Assembly: GCA_016710325.1 (NCBI GenBank)
Contig: JADJXK010000002.1
Coordinates: 496,001-560,000 of the forward strand
Direction of reading: 5' to 3'
DNA: 64,000 bases
Origin: Candidatus Leptofilum proximum
GTDB lineage: Bacteria; Chloroflexota; Anaerolineae; Promineifilales; Promineifilaceae
Shown here: in pieces, positions 17,685-24,708 of the stretch
How the letters are laid out: every line of letters begins with the position of its first letter
Position numbering within the stretch: the stretch's first letter is position 1
The notes under the pieces: generated by a model
What the model was told of the DNA's origin: nothing
What the model saw: the letters and a program-made list of their open reading frames with translations, nothing else
Database searches by the model: none
Position numbers and translations under genes: made by a program

Positions 17685-17714
17685 AAGGCTGGCATCTGTT
17701 TAGATGCCAGCCTT
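17685..17714 (-). terminator. Intrinsic terminator of the 17743-18108 gene
   Basis: Stem aaggctggcatct (17685-17697) pairs with agatgccagcctt (17702-17714) over a 4-nt loop. On the minus strand it is followed by a T run (A run 17681-17686 on plus). Confidence 0.85.
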
Positions 17715-17742
17715 ATCCACTACAGGGCTTGCGTGGTTGTCG

Positions 17743-18108
17743 TTACGCCAGTGCACGTTCAAACTGCGGCGGCAGCGCTAGGGGCCAGTTGAAGGCCACC
17801 AGGGCCGACCGCGCCAGCAGCCGTACCCGCCGCCACACATCACTGCGGCGCAGAGCGACATCGGTGCAGGCGTGATCCGCATCATGGCAGACACGCATCA
17901 AGTCCATGCGTAATGAGGACAACGCTGCTTTTTGTCCTTCTGTCAGGCAGTCAGCTACTTCCGCTACAAACATCGTCTCGAACTGGTCAAACTCCTGTAT
18001 CAATCGATTAACTTTACAGGCATCGTTGGGATACAGGCGCAGCTGACCCGTCACCGGCAGCGCCAGCGCTTGCAAAACTGCTTGTAATTGATTCTGTTGC
18101 GAATTCAT
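17743..18108 (-). CDS. Hypothetical helical protein
   Basis: A 121-residue soluble protein with no recognised domain. It is predicted to be almost wholly alpha-helical, with three Cys residues (ACKV, ADCL, VCHDADHACTD) and a Leu-rich amphipathic pattern. The HDADHACTD stretch could bind a metal but this is speculative. It has its own intrinsic terminator immediately downstream, and a palindromic repeat lies just upstream, so it looks monocistronic. It lies between a convergent kinase gene and an ABC exporter on the same strand. Confidence 0.65.
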   Translation of the reverse strand: MNSQQNQLQAVLQALALPVTGQLRLYPNDACKVNRLIQEFDQFETMFVAEVADCLTEGQKAALSSLRMDLMRVCHDADHACTDVALRRSDVWRRVRLLARSALVAFNWPLALPPQFERALA

Positions 18109-18124
18109 TGTATCCCGTCCTTTT

Positions 18125-18198
18125 GTCGGTAAGCGGTAATCCGTGGTCGGTAATCGGTCAGTTGGACCGATTACCGTTTACCGTTTACGGATTACCGT
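18125..18198. repeat. Inverted repeat, GGTAATCGGTAA family
   Basis: Tandem and inverted copies of GTAATCGGT and ACCGTTTACC units, including ggtaatcggtc against gaccgattacc. Related copies are at 33198-33256 and 58727-58751. It lies between the ABC gene and the small hypothetical gene. Confidence 0.75.
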
Positions 18199-20016
18199 TT
18201 ACTGTGCCACAGGCACCACGCCATCCAGCCCGTACTCCTTCTGCCGCTCGTCGCGGAACTGCCTGGTGTACAGATTATAGTAATGGCCACGTGCCCGGAT
18301 AAGTTCGGCGTGTGTACCCATTTCCGACACACCGCCATTTTCAATGACCATAATGCGGTCGGCGCTTTTGATAGTGGACAACCGGTGAGCGATGATGAAG
18401 CTGGTACGGCCGTTCATCAACGTCTCCATACCCTGCTGAATCAACGCCTCCGTCAGCGTGTCCACCGAGCTTGTCGCCTCGTCCATGATAAAGATGTCTG
18501 GCCTGGCCAGAATGGCCCGTCCCAGGCTGATCAGCTGCTTTTGACCCACGGAGAGCAGCACACCGCCTTCACCCACTTCGGTCTGGTAGCCATGCTCCAG
18601 CTTGGCGATGAAGTCGTGCGCACCGGCCATTCGAGCAGCCTCTTCCACTTCGGCGTCGGTGGCATCAAGACGACCGTACCGCAAATTGTCCATCACCGAG
18701 CCCGAGAACAGGTGCGGCGTTTGCAGCACCATGCCGATCCGTGACTGGATGGCATACTGCGTCAGCGTCGTGTAATCGTGCCCGTTGATCACAATCTTGC
18801 CCGCCGTCGGTTCGTAAAACCGGCAAATCAGGTTGACCAGGGTCGATTTACCCGCACCCGTCGGACCAACCAACGCCACCGTCTCACCTTGCGGAATACG
18901 CAGCGACAGGTTTTCAATCACTGGCTTGCCATCTTCATAGTGGAACGACACGTTGTCAAACACGATGTCGCCCCGAATGCTGCCTGGATCAAACGCTCCA
19001 GGTGCGTCCACGATCTCCGGCTGCGTGTCCAACAGCGAGAAGATGCGCTCGCCAGAGGCCACTGCCTGCTGCATGCTGGCATACACCGCCGCCATCTGCT
19101 GAATCGGCCAGAGCATGAAGGTGACGTAGGAGATGAATGCCTGCAAGCCACCAATCGTCATGCCGCCCACTTCAAACTGCGCGCCGCTGAACCAGACCAC
19201 CACGGCAATGCCCGCCGCGCTTACCAGCTGCACCGCTGGCAAAAACAGCGCCGACAGCCACGCCGCCCGGTAAGAGGCCTGGTACATGTCGTCCGTCAGC
19301 TCATTGAACTGGTTCAGATTTTCATGTTCACGCCCCAACGACTTCACCACGCGCACGCCGCTGATACTTTCGCTGTACGAACCCGTGATCTTGGAGTTCA
19401 GCTTGCGCACCCGGCGGTACTCCGTCAGGATGCGCTGCTTGAAGGTGATGGCCACCTTCCACAGCGCGGGAATCATCACCAACACCAGCAGCGTCAGTTT
19501 CCAGTTAATGGCAAACATGAAGCCAAGCGAAGTCAGAATGCTGGTAACGGTCCAGGCGGTGTCCAGGAAACCCCAGGAAACCAGGTCACCCACACGCGTC
19601 GCATCGGATGTCACGCGAGACATGAGCCAGCCGTTCGACGTGCGGTTGTAGTACGACAAAGGCAGCTTCTGTAGATGATCGAACATCTGCTTGCGCAAAT
19701 CGTACTGCACCAGGTGGCCCAGGTAACCCGCGGCCGTAATGAAACCGAAGACAAACACGGCAAACACCAGGAACCACAAGCCATACTGAATTGCCAGCGC
19801 TCGCAAGGCATCCAGGTCACGAGCGATGATGCCTTCATCAATCATGCGCTTGCTGAGGTAAGTAAAGTAAGATTCGATGAGCGCAACGACCGTAATACAC
19901 ACCAGAAACGTCGCCATGAATGGCCAATGGTTCAAACCCTGCCGCAAAATCCGGCGGATCGTTGTGCTATTTACCTCGCTATCAAATTCTTCTTCTTCAA
20001 AATACAAATCGTCCAT
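18199..20016 (-). CDS. ABC exporter half-transporter, catalytic-site subunit
   Basis: A 605-residue type IV ABC half-transporter, starting at ATG 20014-20016 (MDDLYFEEEEF). Six transmembrane helices span about 40-320 and a nucleotide-binding domain about 355-600. Walker A is GPTGAGKST; Walker B with catalytic Glu is IFIMDEATSSVDT; the H-loop is IAHRLST. The signature is LSVGQ instead of LSGGQ. With the upstream gene, whose Walker B lacks the Glu, it should form a heterodimer with one degenerate ATP site, as in TM287/288. The substrate is unknown: drugs, lipids or peptides are all possible. The acidic N-terminal tail (DDLYFEEEEFDSE) is cytoplasmic. Confidence 0.93.
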   Translation of the reverse strand: MDDLYFEEEEFDSEVNSTTIRRILRQGLNHWPFMATFLVCITVVALIESYFTYLSKRMIDEGIIARDLDALRALAIQYGLWFLVFAVFVFGFITAAGYLGHLVQYDLRKQMFDHLQKLPLSYYNRTSNGWLMSRVTSDATRVGDLVSWGFLDTAWTVTSILTSLGFMFAINWKLTLLVLVMIPALWKVAITFKQRILTEYRRVRKLNSKITGSYSESISGVRVVKSLGREHENLNQFNELTDDMYQASYRAAWLSALFLPAVQLVSAAGIAVVVWFSGAQFEVGGMTIGGLQAFISYVTFMLWPIQQMAAVYASMQQAVASGERIFSLLDTQPEIVDAPGAFDPGSIRGDIVFDNVSFHYEDGKPVIENLSLRIPQGETVALVGPTGAGKSTLVNLICRFYEPTAGKIVINGHDYTTLTQYAIQSRIGMVLQTPHLFSGSVMDNLRYGRLDATDAEVEEAARMAGAHDFIAKLEHGYQTEVGEGGVLLSVGQKQLISLGRAILARPDIFIMDEATSSVDTLTEALIQQGMETLMNGRTSFIIAHRLSTIKSADRIMVIENGGVSEMGTHAELIRARGHYYNLYTRQFRDERQKEYGLDGVVPVAQ

Positions 20017-20037
20017 TAGATTTCTCGTCTTGTGTGT

Positions 20038-20084
20038 GGTAGAGACGTTGCAATGCAACGTCTGTACAATGCAACGTCTCTACC
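20038..20084. repeat. Inverted repeat GGTAGAGACGTTGCA
   Basis: Perfect 15-bp arms at 20038-20052 and 20070-20084 in the 71-bp gap between the two ABC genes. This motif class is known from many bacterial genomes as a dispersed hairpin. It could tune relative expression of the two subunits. Confidence 0.75.
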
Positions 20085-20087
20085 GAA

Positions 20088-21953
20088 TTAATCACCCGCC
20101 TGGGGCAGTTTGTGGTAGCCATTTGCCTGCGCGGCTGGCGCGCCGGCCACTGCCACGGTCGACAAATCCGCCTCCAGCTCATCCTCGATGCGTGACTGCA
20201 ATTCGTAGATGCGCTGGTACGTGCCGGGCACGTTCACCAGGGTGTCGTGGGTACCACGCTGCACGATACGGCCGTTTTCCAGCACCAGCACCAGGTCCGC
20301 ATTCATCACGCTCTGGATGCGATGGGCAATCAGGAAGGTTGTGCGTGATTCCATCAGCCGGTCCAGCGCCGCCCGGATTTCGGCTTCCGTCTCGGTGTCT
20401 ACCGAAGAGGTTGCATCGTCCAAGATCAGCAGGCGCGGATTGCGCAAAAAGGTCCGTGCCAGCGTTACCCGCTGCTTTTGCCCGCCGGAGAGCGTTACAC
20501 CCCGTTCACCCACCATTGTGTTGTACCCCTTGGGGAACGACAGAATAACGTCGTGCACGGCTGCGGCGCGGGCGGCCGTTTCAATTTCCGCTTCAGTCAC
20601 TTCACGCGTCACCCCATAGGTGATGTTCTCGCGAATCGTCAGCGAAAAGAGGAACGGTTCCTGCATCACAATGCCGATCTGCTCACGCAGATAATCGCGC
20701 GGGTAATCCTTCAGCTCAACATCGTCGAGGAGGATACGGCCGTAGGTATACTCATAAAACCGCGGCAGCAAATTCACCAGTGACGTTTTGCCCGAACCAG
20801 TACCACCTAACAAGGCAACCACCTGCCCCGGCTCCACGCCAAAGGAAATGTGGTGCAGCACCTGGTCCTCTTCTGCTTCGTAGGTAAAACCCACATCTTC
20901 AAACCGAACCGCTCCACGAACCGGCTGTTCTGGCCGGTACTTGCCTTCGGTGATGGGCTCTTGCTCCTGGCGCACAATTTGCAGGATACGGCCGTAAGAC
21001 ACAAACCCCGTCGATACATCAGCAATCAAGCGGCCCAGGTTGCGGATCGGCCAGATGATTTGCGTGACAAACCCAACGTAGGAGATGTAATCCCCGGCGG
21101 TAATCGCGCCATCAATCGCCATACGCGCTCCCAGATAAAAACCCAGCAGCATCTGCGCCCCACATAGCAAATCCGTGGAGGGCCAAAAGACCGCGTGCAT
21201 CGTCGTCAGGCTGCGGCCTCGGCGGTACTTTTCCTTGTTTTCCCGCTCAAACATGTCCTGTTCGAAGGATTGACGGGCAAACGCCTTCACCACACGGACG
21301 CCAGCCAGGTTCTCTTGCAGCCGGTTAGACAGCGTCGCTTCCTGCTCCTGGAAATGCTCATACGCCTCACCCACCTTAATGAAGAAAAAGTAGGAGATTA
21401 GCAGCACTACCGGAATAATGGCCACCGACAGGAAAGCCAGCTTGACATCAATTGTTAACAGGGCGGCAAAGTTCACCACAAACAGCAGCACAATACGGCC
21501 GATTCCCACCGTCTGCTCGGCAAAGAGCCGCCGCACCGTATCCACATCAGACGTTGCCCGTTGCAGCAGTTCACCGGTCTGCATGTTGTCGTGGTAAGTG
21601 AAGGTCAGCCGCTGAATGTGGTCATACAAGAAGTTGCGAATGCGCAGCACCGCTTTCTCCGACACTTTTGCCGCCAGCCGGCCACCAACGAAGGTAAAAA
21701 GCCCCTGCAGTGTCGCCAGGGCCACAAACCCCAGGGCAACCCAGGGCAGCAGCTGCAGCATATTTGCCGCCGGTAGAATCTTGTCTACAAAGTAGCCCAG
21801 GAAGTAGTAAATCCCGGTCTGTGCCAGTGCGGCCACACCTATACTGACAATGGCGATAACGTAAACAAGCTGATAGCCTTTCAGCAATCGCCACAGGCCC
21901 ACAAACTTGTTCTCTACAACCGTTTCTTTTAGGTCAAATGTTTCTACAGACAT
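20088..21953 (-). CDS. ABC exporter half-transporter, degenerate-site subunit
   Basis: A 621-residue partner of the downstream half-transporter. Six helices span about 30-330, followed by a nucleotide-binding domain: Walker A GGTGSGKTS, canonical signature LSGGQKQR, Walker B LLILDDATSSVDTETE. The Asp in place of the catalytic Glu makes this the TM287-like subunit. Its Walker site would pair with the LSVGQ signature of the other subunit to form the inactive site, while its own LSGGQ completes the active one. The gene order (degenerate subunit first) is typical. A palindrome TCAACGATTGTTGA (22014-22027) lies 60 bp upstream and could be an operator. Confidence 0.93.
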   Translation of the reverse strand: MSVETFDLKETVVENKFVGLWRLLKGYQLVYVIAIVSIGVAALAQTGIYYFLGYFVDKILPAANMLQLLPWVALGFVALATLQGLFTFVGGRLAAKVSEKAVLRIRNFLYDHIQRLTFTYHDNMQTGELLQRATSDVDTVRRLFAEQTVGIGRIVLLFVVNFAALLTIDVKLAFLSVAIIPVVLLISYFFFIKVGEAYEHFQEQEATLSNRLQENLAGVRVVKAFARQSFEQDMFERENKEKYRRGRSLTTMHAVFWPSTDLLCGAQMLLGFYLGARMAIDGAITAGDYISYVGFVTQIIWPIRNLGRLIADVSTGFVSYGRILQIVRQEQEPITEGKYRPEQPVRGAVRFEDVGFTYEAEEDQVLHHISFGVEPGQVVALLGGTGSGKTSLVNLLPRFYEYTYGRILLDDVELKDYPRDYLREQIGIVMQEPFLFSLTIRENITYGVTREVTEAEIETAARAAAVHDVILSFPKGYNTMVGERGVTLSGGQKQRVTLARTFLRNPRLLILDDATSSVDTETEAEIRAALDRLMESRTTFLIAHRIQSVMNADLVLVLENGRIVQRGTHDTLVNVPGTYQRIYELQSRIEDELEADLSTVAVAGAPAAQANGYHKLPQAGD

Positions 21954-22110
21954 GTTGATTTCCGTCTCTTCTGTGGAGCGACCTCTGGTCTCTCCCTTGT
22001 TTATGTCAGGATATCAACGATTGTTGACACCCTTTGTCCGGTATTTAACCTCCTGGAATTTTCCTACAAAAACCACCCTTTAAGCGGCGTTTTCAGGAGG
22101 TCAGAGCAAC

Positions 22111-22141
22111 AAAAAACGCCACCAGGCGTACCCGTGGCGTT
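22111..22141 (-). terminator. Second intrinsic terminator of the small-peptide unit
   Basis: Stem aacgccac (22115-22122) pairs with gtggcgtt (22134-22141); on the minus strand a T run follows (A run 22111-22116). It lies about 160 bp before the ABC gene. Confidence 0.75.
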
Positions 22142-22151
22142 CTCCAAAAAC

Positions 22152-22195
22152 AAAAAAACGGTCACGGGCTTGTGAGCGCCGTGACCGTAAAAAAA
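22152..22195 (-). terminator. First intrinsic terminator of the small-peptide unit
   Basis: Ten-bp stem acggtcacgg (22158-22167) with ccgtgaccgt (22179-22188), flanked by A runs on the plus strand at both ends, so that on the minus strand the stem is followed by a run of about six T. A strong Rho-independent terminator. Confidence 0.88.
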
Positions 22196-22218
22196 TCACC
22201 TCTTGTTTGTGAGATATT

Positions 22219-22317
22219 TCACAAACGAAGTATCCGGTCACAGGCGCAAAGGTTGGCAACTCCACCATCGGCGTTGCGGAATTTGCTGATGTTGCTATCG
22301 AAGAACATTGTGTTCAT
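22219..22317 (-). CDS. 32-residue small protein with its own promoter and terminators
   Basis: ATG 22315-22317 to TGA 22219-22221 encodes 32 residues beginning MNTMFFDSNISKF and ending ANLCACDRILRL. AAAGGAG, a near-perfect ribosome-binding site, lies about ten bases upstream. A TTGACG-17-TATATT promoter (22364-22392) and two intrinsic terminators (22152-22195, 22111-22141) bracket it, making a complete unit of about 200 nt. A stem tttgtga/tcacaaa overlaps the stop codon. The peptide has two Cys in CACD, no signal peptide and no membrane helix. It could be a leader peptide for the ABC exporter, an exported peptide, or a dual-function RNA. I do not recognise it. Confidence 0.6.
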   Translation of the reverse strand: MNTMFFDSNISKFRNADGGVANLCACDRILRL

Positions 22318-22363
22318 TTGCGCCTATCTCCTTTAAGATTTTGCTAATTTTTCTAGCCTCGGC

Positions 22364-22392
22364 AATATAACATAGGTTGTTGGGAGCGTCAA
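22364..22392 (-). promoter_or_regulatory. Near-consensus promoter of the 32-residue peptide gene
   Basis: Read on the minus strand: TTGACG (22387-22392), 17-bp spacer, TATATT (22364-22369). The predicted start is near 22357, 40 nt before the ATG. Confidence 0.75.
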
Positions 22393-22468
22393 GGCTAACT
22401 TCTGACCAATTTTCTCATGTCAAAAGTTAGGGTGAGAAGGGTAATAAGGGCAAAATTGGAAATGGAAA

Positions 22469-22508
22469 GTAATTGGGTAATTGGGTAATTGTGCAATTAC
22501 CCAATTAC
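22469..22508. repeat. Inverted repeat, GTAATTGGGTAATTG family
   Basis: GTAATTGGGTAATTG units face CAATTACCCAATTAC just past the 3' end of the inositol-phosphate synthase gene. The same family occurs at 29140-29196. Confidence 0.78.
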
Positions 22509-22516
22509 AGCCTTCC

Positions 22517-23599
22517 CTACAACTCACCCGCAATATAAGCCTCCGTCAACTTACGCGCTTCGTCATCCGTGAACTGTTCGGGGGGTGTTTTCATGAAGTA
22601 GGACGAGGGGGCGATCAGTGGGCCACCAATGTTGCGATCCAGCGCCAGCTTGGCACAGCGTACGGCGTCAATCATCACCCCGGCGGAGTTGGGCGAATCC
22701 CATACTTCTAGCTTGAGCTCCAGGTTGAGCGGCACGTTGCCAAAGGCGCGACCTTCCATGCGAATGTGGCACCACTTGCGATCAGTCAGCCAGGGCACGT
22801 AGTCGCTGGGGCCAACGTGCACGTTTTCGGCGCCCAGGTCATAGGGCAGCTGGCTGGTGACGGCGTTAGTCTTGGATATCTTCTTGGATTCCAACCGCTC
22901 CCGCTCCAGCATGTTGTAAAAATCCATGTTGCCGCCGAAGTTGAGCTGGTAGGTGCGATCCAGGTGAATGCCGCGATCCTTAAACAGGTTTGTCAACACG
23001 CGATGCGTAATTGTGGCCCCGACCTGGCTCTTGATGTCGTCGCCCACAATAGGCAGGCCACGCTCGACAAAGCGCTTGCTCCAATATTCCGAGCTGGCGA
23101 TGAAGACCGGAATACCATTCACAAAGGCGCAGCCCGCTTCCAGGGCTTGCTCCACGTACCACTTGGTGGCCATTTCTGAACCAACAGGCATGAAGTTCAC
23201 AATCACGTCCGTGCCGGTGTCTTTAAGGATTTTGACAATGTTGTCGGTGGGGCCAGGCGCTTTTTCCACCACGGTTTTTACGTATTTGCCCAGGCCATCA
23301 TGGGTCATACCCCGGGAAACGGGCACGTTGAGGTAAGGTACGTCGGCAAATTTGATGGTGTTGTTGGGATGGGCCCAGATTGCTTCGCTTAAGTCTTTGC
23401 CCACCTTGCCCTGCACCACATCGAAGGCAGCGGAAAATTCGATATCGCGCACGTGATAACCGCCAACCGTGGCATGCATTAGCCCTGGAATTTCGGCATC
23501 ATCGGCCGCTTCTTTGTAATATTGAATTCCCTGCACCAGTGATGAGGCGCAGTTACCAACGCCGATAATGGCTACGCGCACTTTTTTTCTTTCTGACAT
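22517..23599 (-). CDS. ino1: Inositol-3-phosphate synthase
   Basis: Converts glucose 6-phosphate to 1D-myo-inositol 3-phosphate using bound NAD, the first step to phosphatidylinositol and other inositol compounds. The 360-residue product is the short bacterial/archaeal form (as in actinobacteria). The start is ATG 23597-23599 (MSERKKVRVA) with AGGAG upstream. The NAD-binding GVGNCASS is near residues 11-18; conserved blocks include VNFMPVGSE, NGIPVFIAS, GDDIKSQVGATITHR and NFGGNMDFYNM. These Lys/Asp-rich blocks form the active site. Phosphatidylinositol synthesis would also use CdsA, encoded at 38604-39419. Confidence 0.93.
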   Translation of the reverse strand: MSERKKVRVAIIGVGNCASSLVQGIQYYKEAADDAEIPGLMHATVGGYHVRDIEFSAAFDVVQGKVGKDLSEAIWAHPNNTIKFADVPYLNVPVSRGMTHDGLGKYVKTVVEKAPGPTDNIVKILKDTGTDVIVNFMPVGSEMATKWYVEQALEAGCAFVNGIPVFIASSEYWSKRFVERGLPIVGDDIKSQVGATITHRVLTNLFKDRGIHLDRTYQLNFGGNMDFYNMLERERLESKKISKTNAVTSQLPYDLGAENVHVGPSDYVPWLTDRKWCHIRMEGRAFGNVPLNLELKLEVWDSPNSAGVMIDAVRCAKLALDRNIGGPLIAPSSYFMKTPPEQFTDDEARKLTEAYIAGEL

Positions 23600-23822
23600 G
23601 TTTTCTCCTAACTTTTGGGGCTGGTTGCCGTCGGGAGCAAGCAAGCAAAGCGATAAATGGGTACCGATCAAGCAGATGTGGAATCTGGGTGAGCACAAAA
23701 CCCGGCTCAGCGTGTCAGGCTCTCGATTGGGGAATAGCCCAGTTTATTGATTGATGAATAGAATGGTTCCAACGTGCGATTATACCTCTGCGAAAAAAGA
23801 TGACAAAACGTTATGTCAATTT

Positions 23823-24629
23823 TTAGAACCATGTTCGGGAATCTTTCAGGTAGGTGCGGACAGTGTGACGGCCGTCTTCCCCCACTTCCTCACCAAACGG
23901 ACCAACACCTGGCGGCAGGCACTCCAAAATGACCGGCACTTCTGGCATGGCTTCGAGCGCCCAAAGATGCAGCCCCAGCTTCAGGTGCCCGTGGCCGATG
24001 GCCTGGCGGTTGGAATCGGCCATGTAAAACAAGGCCAGTTTGTCGCCAGCGTCACGCATGGTGGCGGCGGCGTCCTGTTCTTCCAGGTTCATGTGGAAGG
24101 CGCTGAGGGTGAGGCCGAGGCTGGGTTGGTTGAGGCGGTGAATCATGGCCAGGGTTTCGGCCGTGTTCACACACAAAAAGCTCTCGTAGCGGTTCACCAC
24201 GTCAACGGCCAGCCGGATGTTGCGCCCGGCAGCAAAGCTTGCCAGATGAGCCACGGCCGTTTCAAAAAACCTCTGCTCCTCCACTCTGCTGCTCAGCGGC
24301 CGGATACGCCCAGGTAAGTTACGAATGACAACAACAGGAGCTTGCAGGATAACGGCCGTTTCAATCACTTCCTCCACATGGTTAAGCGCCACCTGGCGAA
24401 CGGCCGTATTAGGGTGCGCCAGGTCCACCGGGTTGGGGGCAAGCGCGAAGCAGGTAAGCCCATTTTCGTGCATAATCTGCACCGCGTTGGCAGGTGCCTC
24501 GATGTGGGCAAAAGGCAAAACCACACCATCGTACTTCATCGCAGCTACCAGCGGCGCGGACTCGGTCAAAGGCATCTGGCCCAAGGTCCAGAGGGCAACG
24601 CCCAGTTTTGGTCGAGAGAAAATTTCCAT
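23823..24629 (-). CDS. Xylose isomerase-like TIM-barrel protein with altered metal site
   Basis: A 268-residue member of the sugar-phosphate isomerase/epimerase (AP endonuclease 2-like) superfamily. Against the tagatose-3-epimerase pattern as I recall it, strand motifs align as DVVNRYES (family EVxNRxE), TLSAFHMNLEE (family LDTFHMNIEE), FYMADSNRQAIG (family FHTxESNRxxPG) and VILECLPPG. Three of four metal ligands therefore appear changed: Glu to Asp, Asp to Ser and His to Tyr. Catalysis by the usual metal mechanism is doubtful. It lies 220 bp upstream of, and on the same strand as, inositol-phosphate synthase and may have a related role in sugar or inositol handling. Confidence 0.8.
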   Translation of the reverse strand: MEIFSRPKLGVALWTLGQMPLTESAPLVAAMKYDGVVLPFAHIEAPANAVQIMHENGLTCFALAPNPVDLAHPNTAVRQVALNHVEEVIETAVILQAPVVVIRNLPGRIRPLSSRVEEQRFFETAVAHLASFAAGRNIRLAVDVVNRYESFLCVNTAETLAMIHRLNQPSLGLTLSAFHMNLEEQDAAATMRDAGDKLALFYMADSNRQAIGHGHLKLGLHLWALEAMPEVPVILECLPPGVGPFGEEVGEDGRHTVRTYLKDSRTWF

Positions 24630-24660
24630 GTGTTAAACCTCTTAATGGGACGCGGATTTG

Positions 24661-24704
24661 CCTGATTTGCCTGATTTGAAGCATAAAAAATCAGGCAAAT
24701 CAGG
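24661..24704. repeat. Inverted repeat, CCTGATTTGCCTGATTT family
   Basis: Perfect 17-bp arms at 24661-24677 and 24688-24704, in the gap between the YfhO-like and TIM-barrel genes. It may act as a hairpin in the mRNA. Confidence 0.78.
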
Positions 24705-24708
24705 GCGA

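Noticed and set aside
22469..22508. CRISPR-like repeat array (GTAATTGGG units)
   Set aside because: Units are palindromic, adjacent, without unique spacers, and there are no cas genes.
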